Assembly (NCBI GenBank): GCA_029939635.1
Contig: JAOZSN010000147.1
Span: 819 to 7,128 of the forward strand
Source: Deltaproteobacteria bacterium
GTDB taxonomy: Bacteria; Desulfobacterota; Desulfobulbia; Desulfobulbales; SURF-16
Direction: 5' to 3'
DNA length: 6,310 nt
Shown here: positions 5,532-6,310 of the stretch, piece after piece
Position numbering within the stretch: the first letter of the stretch is position 1
How the letters are laid out: each line of letters opens with the position of its first letter
Translations under genes and position numbers: made by a program
Notes under the pieces: model-generated
Told to the model about the DNA's origin: nothing
Database searches by the model: none
Seen by the model: only the letters and a program-made list of their open reading frames with translations

Positions 5532-5593
5532 AACCATTAACCTAGTGTCTGTCCAGAAATAGGTCATGTAGCATAATTTCCGCTGTAACGCAC

Positions 5594-5662
5594 ATGGACA
5601 AAAGGGCCATTTATGGACAGATATTACTTAACAATCATATTTTCTTACCAAGAGGCTCCTCA
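5594..5662 (+). other. In-frame extension rejected as part of the TlpA-like gene
   Basis: The frame is open from ATG 5594, but that codon has no ribosome site and the 23 residues it would add are polar and would precede a good signal peptide. I treat this stretch as 5' untranslated. A protein made from 5594 would be 195 residues with an unusually long N-region. Confidence 0.6.
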
Positions 5663-6181
5663 GTGACCAGAATCCATCTATATACCCTGATAATCAGCTT
5701 TACATGTTGCGCCCTCCTGCTCATGCCAGCCAGTGGTTCCTGCTGGTTTGGCAGCAAAAAAAAGGTGAAGAGTGACACCATTCCTCAATTTGAACTGGAT
5801 ATACCTGACAAGAGTGGCGTCATGAGCACCAGTGATTTAGAGGGCAAGGTGGTTCTGGTCAACTTCTGGGCCACCTGGTGCGGTCCCTGTGTCGAGGAAT
5901 TCCCTGATTTAGGTAGATTACACGCAGATCTATCCTCCCAGGGATTTATGGTATTTGGCATCTCGGCTGACAAAAGAACAGCAGATGTGGTGAATTTTCT
6001 AAAAAAACAGGATCCAGGCTTTCCTATTGCCATGGGGACAAATAAGGTTAGCCGTGAATTTGGCGCAGGAGCAGGTCTACCTGTCTCCTTTCTAATCAAT
6101 CGCCAGGGTAAGATAACAAAAAAATATTATGGGCCACGCCCCTATGAAACTTTCAAGGCGGATATTGAGAAATTGCTTTAA
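5663..6181 (+). CDS. TlpA/ResA-like thiol-disulfide oxidoreductase (secreted thioredoxin fold)
   Basis: From GTG 5663 the protein has 172 residues. AGAGG at 5651-5655 is spaced 7 bp from the GTG, and the residues after it form a classical signal peptide (TRIHLYTLIISFTCCALLLMPASGS), which is why I prefer this start. The following Cys27 (SGSC) is a poor lipobox, so either type I cleavage after ASG or a non-standard lipoprotein is possible. The thioredoxin fold follows: ELDIPDKSGV, LVNFWATWCGPC with the active-site pair C73 and C76, GISADKRTADVVNFLK, and the cis-proline LPVSF (P140). The WCGPC active site and the AhpC/TSA-like start place it with TlpA, ResA and CcmG, which reduce periplasmic disulfides, including apocytochrome heme-binding cysteines. 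It sits 195 bp after the cytochrome, a probable partner. Confidence 0.88.
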   Translation: MTRIHLYTLIISFTCCALLLMPASGSCWFGSKKKVKSDTIPQFELDIPDKSGVMSTSDLEGKVVLVNFWATWCGPCVEEFPDLGRLHADLSSQGFMVFGISADKRTADVVNFLKKQDPGFPIAMGTNKVSREFGAGAGLPVSFLINRQGKITKKYYGPRPYETFKADIEKLL

Positions 6182-6189
6182 CTACAGTT

Positions 6190-6203
6190 GTCAGTTGTCA
6201 GTT
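6190..6203 (+). repeat. Two tandem heptamers GTCAGTT
   Basis: Two identical GTCAGTT units follow the TlpA-like stop by 8 bp. They share the GTCAG core with the heptamers at 3655-3675, and they are the left arm of an inverted pair with 6241-6268. Confidence 0.65.
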
Positions 6204-6225
6204 AGGAGTATACCCCCTTTTTGCA

Positions 6226-6241
6226 CTTCGTCATGCCGAAG
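6226..6241. terminator. Hairpin between converging genes, possible bidirectional terminator
   Basis: CTTCG (6226-6230) pairs with CGAAG (6237-6241) around a 6-nt loop. It is nested inside the larger inverted heptamer repeat, whose arms AGTTGTCAGT (6186-6195 or 6193-6202) and ACTGACAACT (6249-6258) can also pair. Five T residues precede the stem on the plus strand but no T tract follows. It could act in both directions if a minus-strand gene ends at 6277. Confidence 0.35.
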
Positions 6242-6268
6242 ACTGGAGACTGACAACTAGTAACTGAT
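6241..6268 (-). repeat. Four degenerate inverted heptamers
   Basis: Read on the minus strand, the units are ATCAGTT, ACTAGTT, GTCAGTC and TCCAGTC, in strict 7-bp phase. They are degenerate copies of the GTCAGTT unit in the opposite orientation from 6190-6203. Confidence 0.6.
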
Positions 6269-6276
6269 AACCGCAG

Positions 6277-6310
6277 TTAATACTTCAAGCCTACCCGTTC
6301 ACGCACCAGA
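6277..6310 (-). CDS. Possible 3' end of a converging minus-strand gene
   Basis: On the minus strand one frame reads LVRERVGLKY followed by TAA (6277-6279), then nothing but the repeats. The other two minus frames hit stops within the segment. The residue composition looks like a genuine protein end, but ten codons cannot establish a gene or its product. Confidence 0.3.
   Translation of the reverse strand, partial: LVRERVGLKY

Noticed and set aside
5468..5593. Riboswitch or small RNA between the cytochrome and TlpA-like genes
   Set aside because: Three small hairpins exist, but no conserved riboswitch motif that I can recognise and no clear promoter plus terminator.
5785..6099. 104-codon minus-strand open frame
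   Set aside because: Antisense shadow of the TlpA-like thioredoxin gene, which has unmistakable WCGPC and cis-proline motifs.

Overview
The window looks like chromosomal DNA from an anaerobic, respiring Gram-negative bacterium. I infer a marine sulfate reducer of the Desulfobulbales type (Desulfotalea or a relative). The grounds are the moderate G+C by eye, a chemoreceptor, a NapH-like polyferredoxin, a one-heme periplasmic cytochrome c, a TlpA-type thioredoxin, and a TolB/TPR regulator family common in that group. No taxonomic marker gene is present, so this is inference.

Layout. Positions 1-773 (minus strand) hold the N-terminal part of a methyl-accepting chemotaxis protein that runs off the left edge. 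It is divergent from a 540-residue cytoplasmic regulator (945-2567, plus strand) with an N-terminal regulator domain, a TolB-like domain and TPR repeats. The 171-bp gap between them carries a perfect 18-bp palindrome over a good candidate -35 box. All later complete genes are on the plus strand: a NapH-type membrane iron-sulfur protein (2637-3644), a RegA/PrrA/ActR-type response regulator (3810-4349), a TetR-family repressor (4451-5041), a small secreted cytochrome c (5081-5467) and a secreted TlpA/ResA-like thiol-disulfide protein (best start GTG 5663, end 6181). A minus-strand gene may end at 6277.

How the genes may fit together. The middle and right parts resemble a small redox-respiration locus. 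It has a quinol-side iron-sulfur membrane protein, a periplasmic electron carrier, a thioredoxin that could keep heme-binding cysteines reduced, and two dedicated regulators. Each transcription unit has its own candidate control site: a CRP/FNR-type half-palindrome placed at -41.5 before the NapH-like gene, a 28-bp inverted repeat enclosing a TATAAT before the response regulator, and a Bm3R1-like operator before the TetR gene.

The most striking single observation is that the RegA-like response regulator has lost its phosphoacceptor aspartate (Ala56) and part of its acidic pocket while keeping an intact Fis-type helix-turn-helix. It probably does not work by ordinary phosphorylation. The second is that the mature cytochrome contains no methionine, so it cannot have the usual His/Met heme ligation. 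No RNA genes, CRISPR arrays or intact insertion sequences were found.
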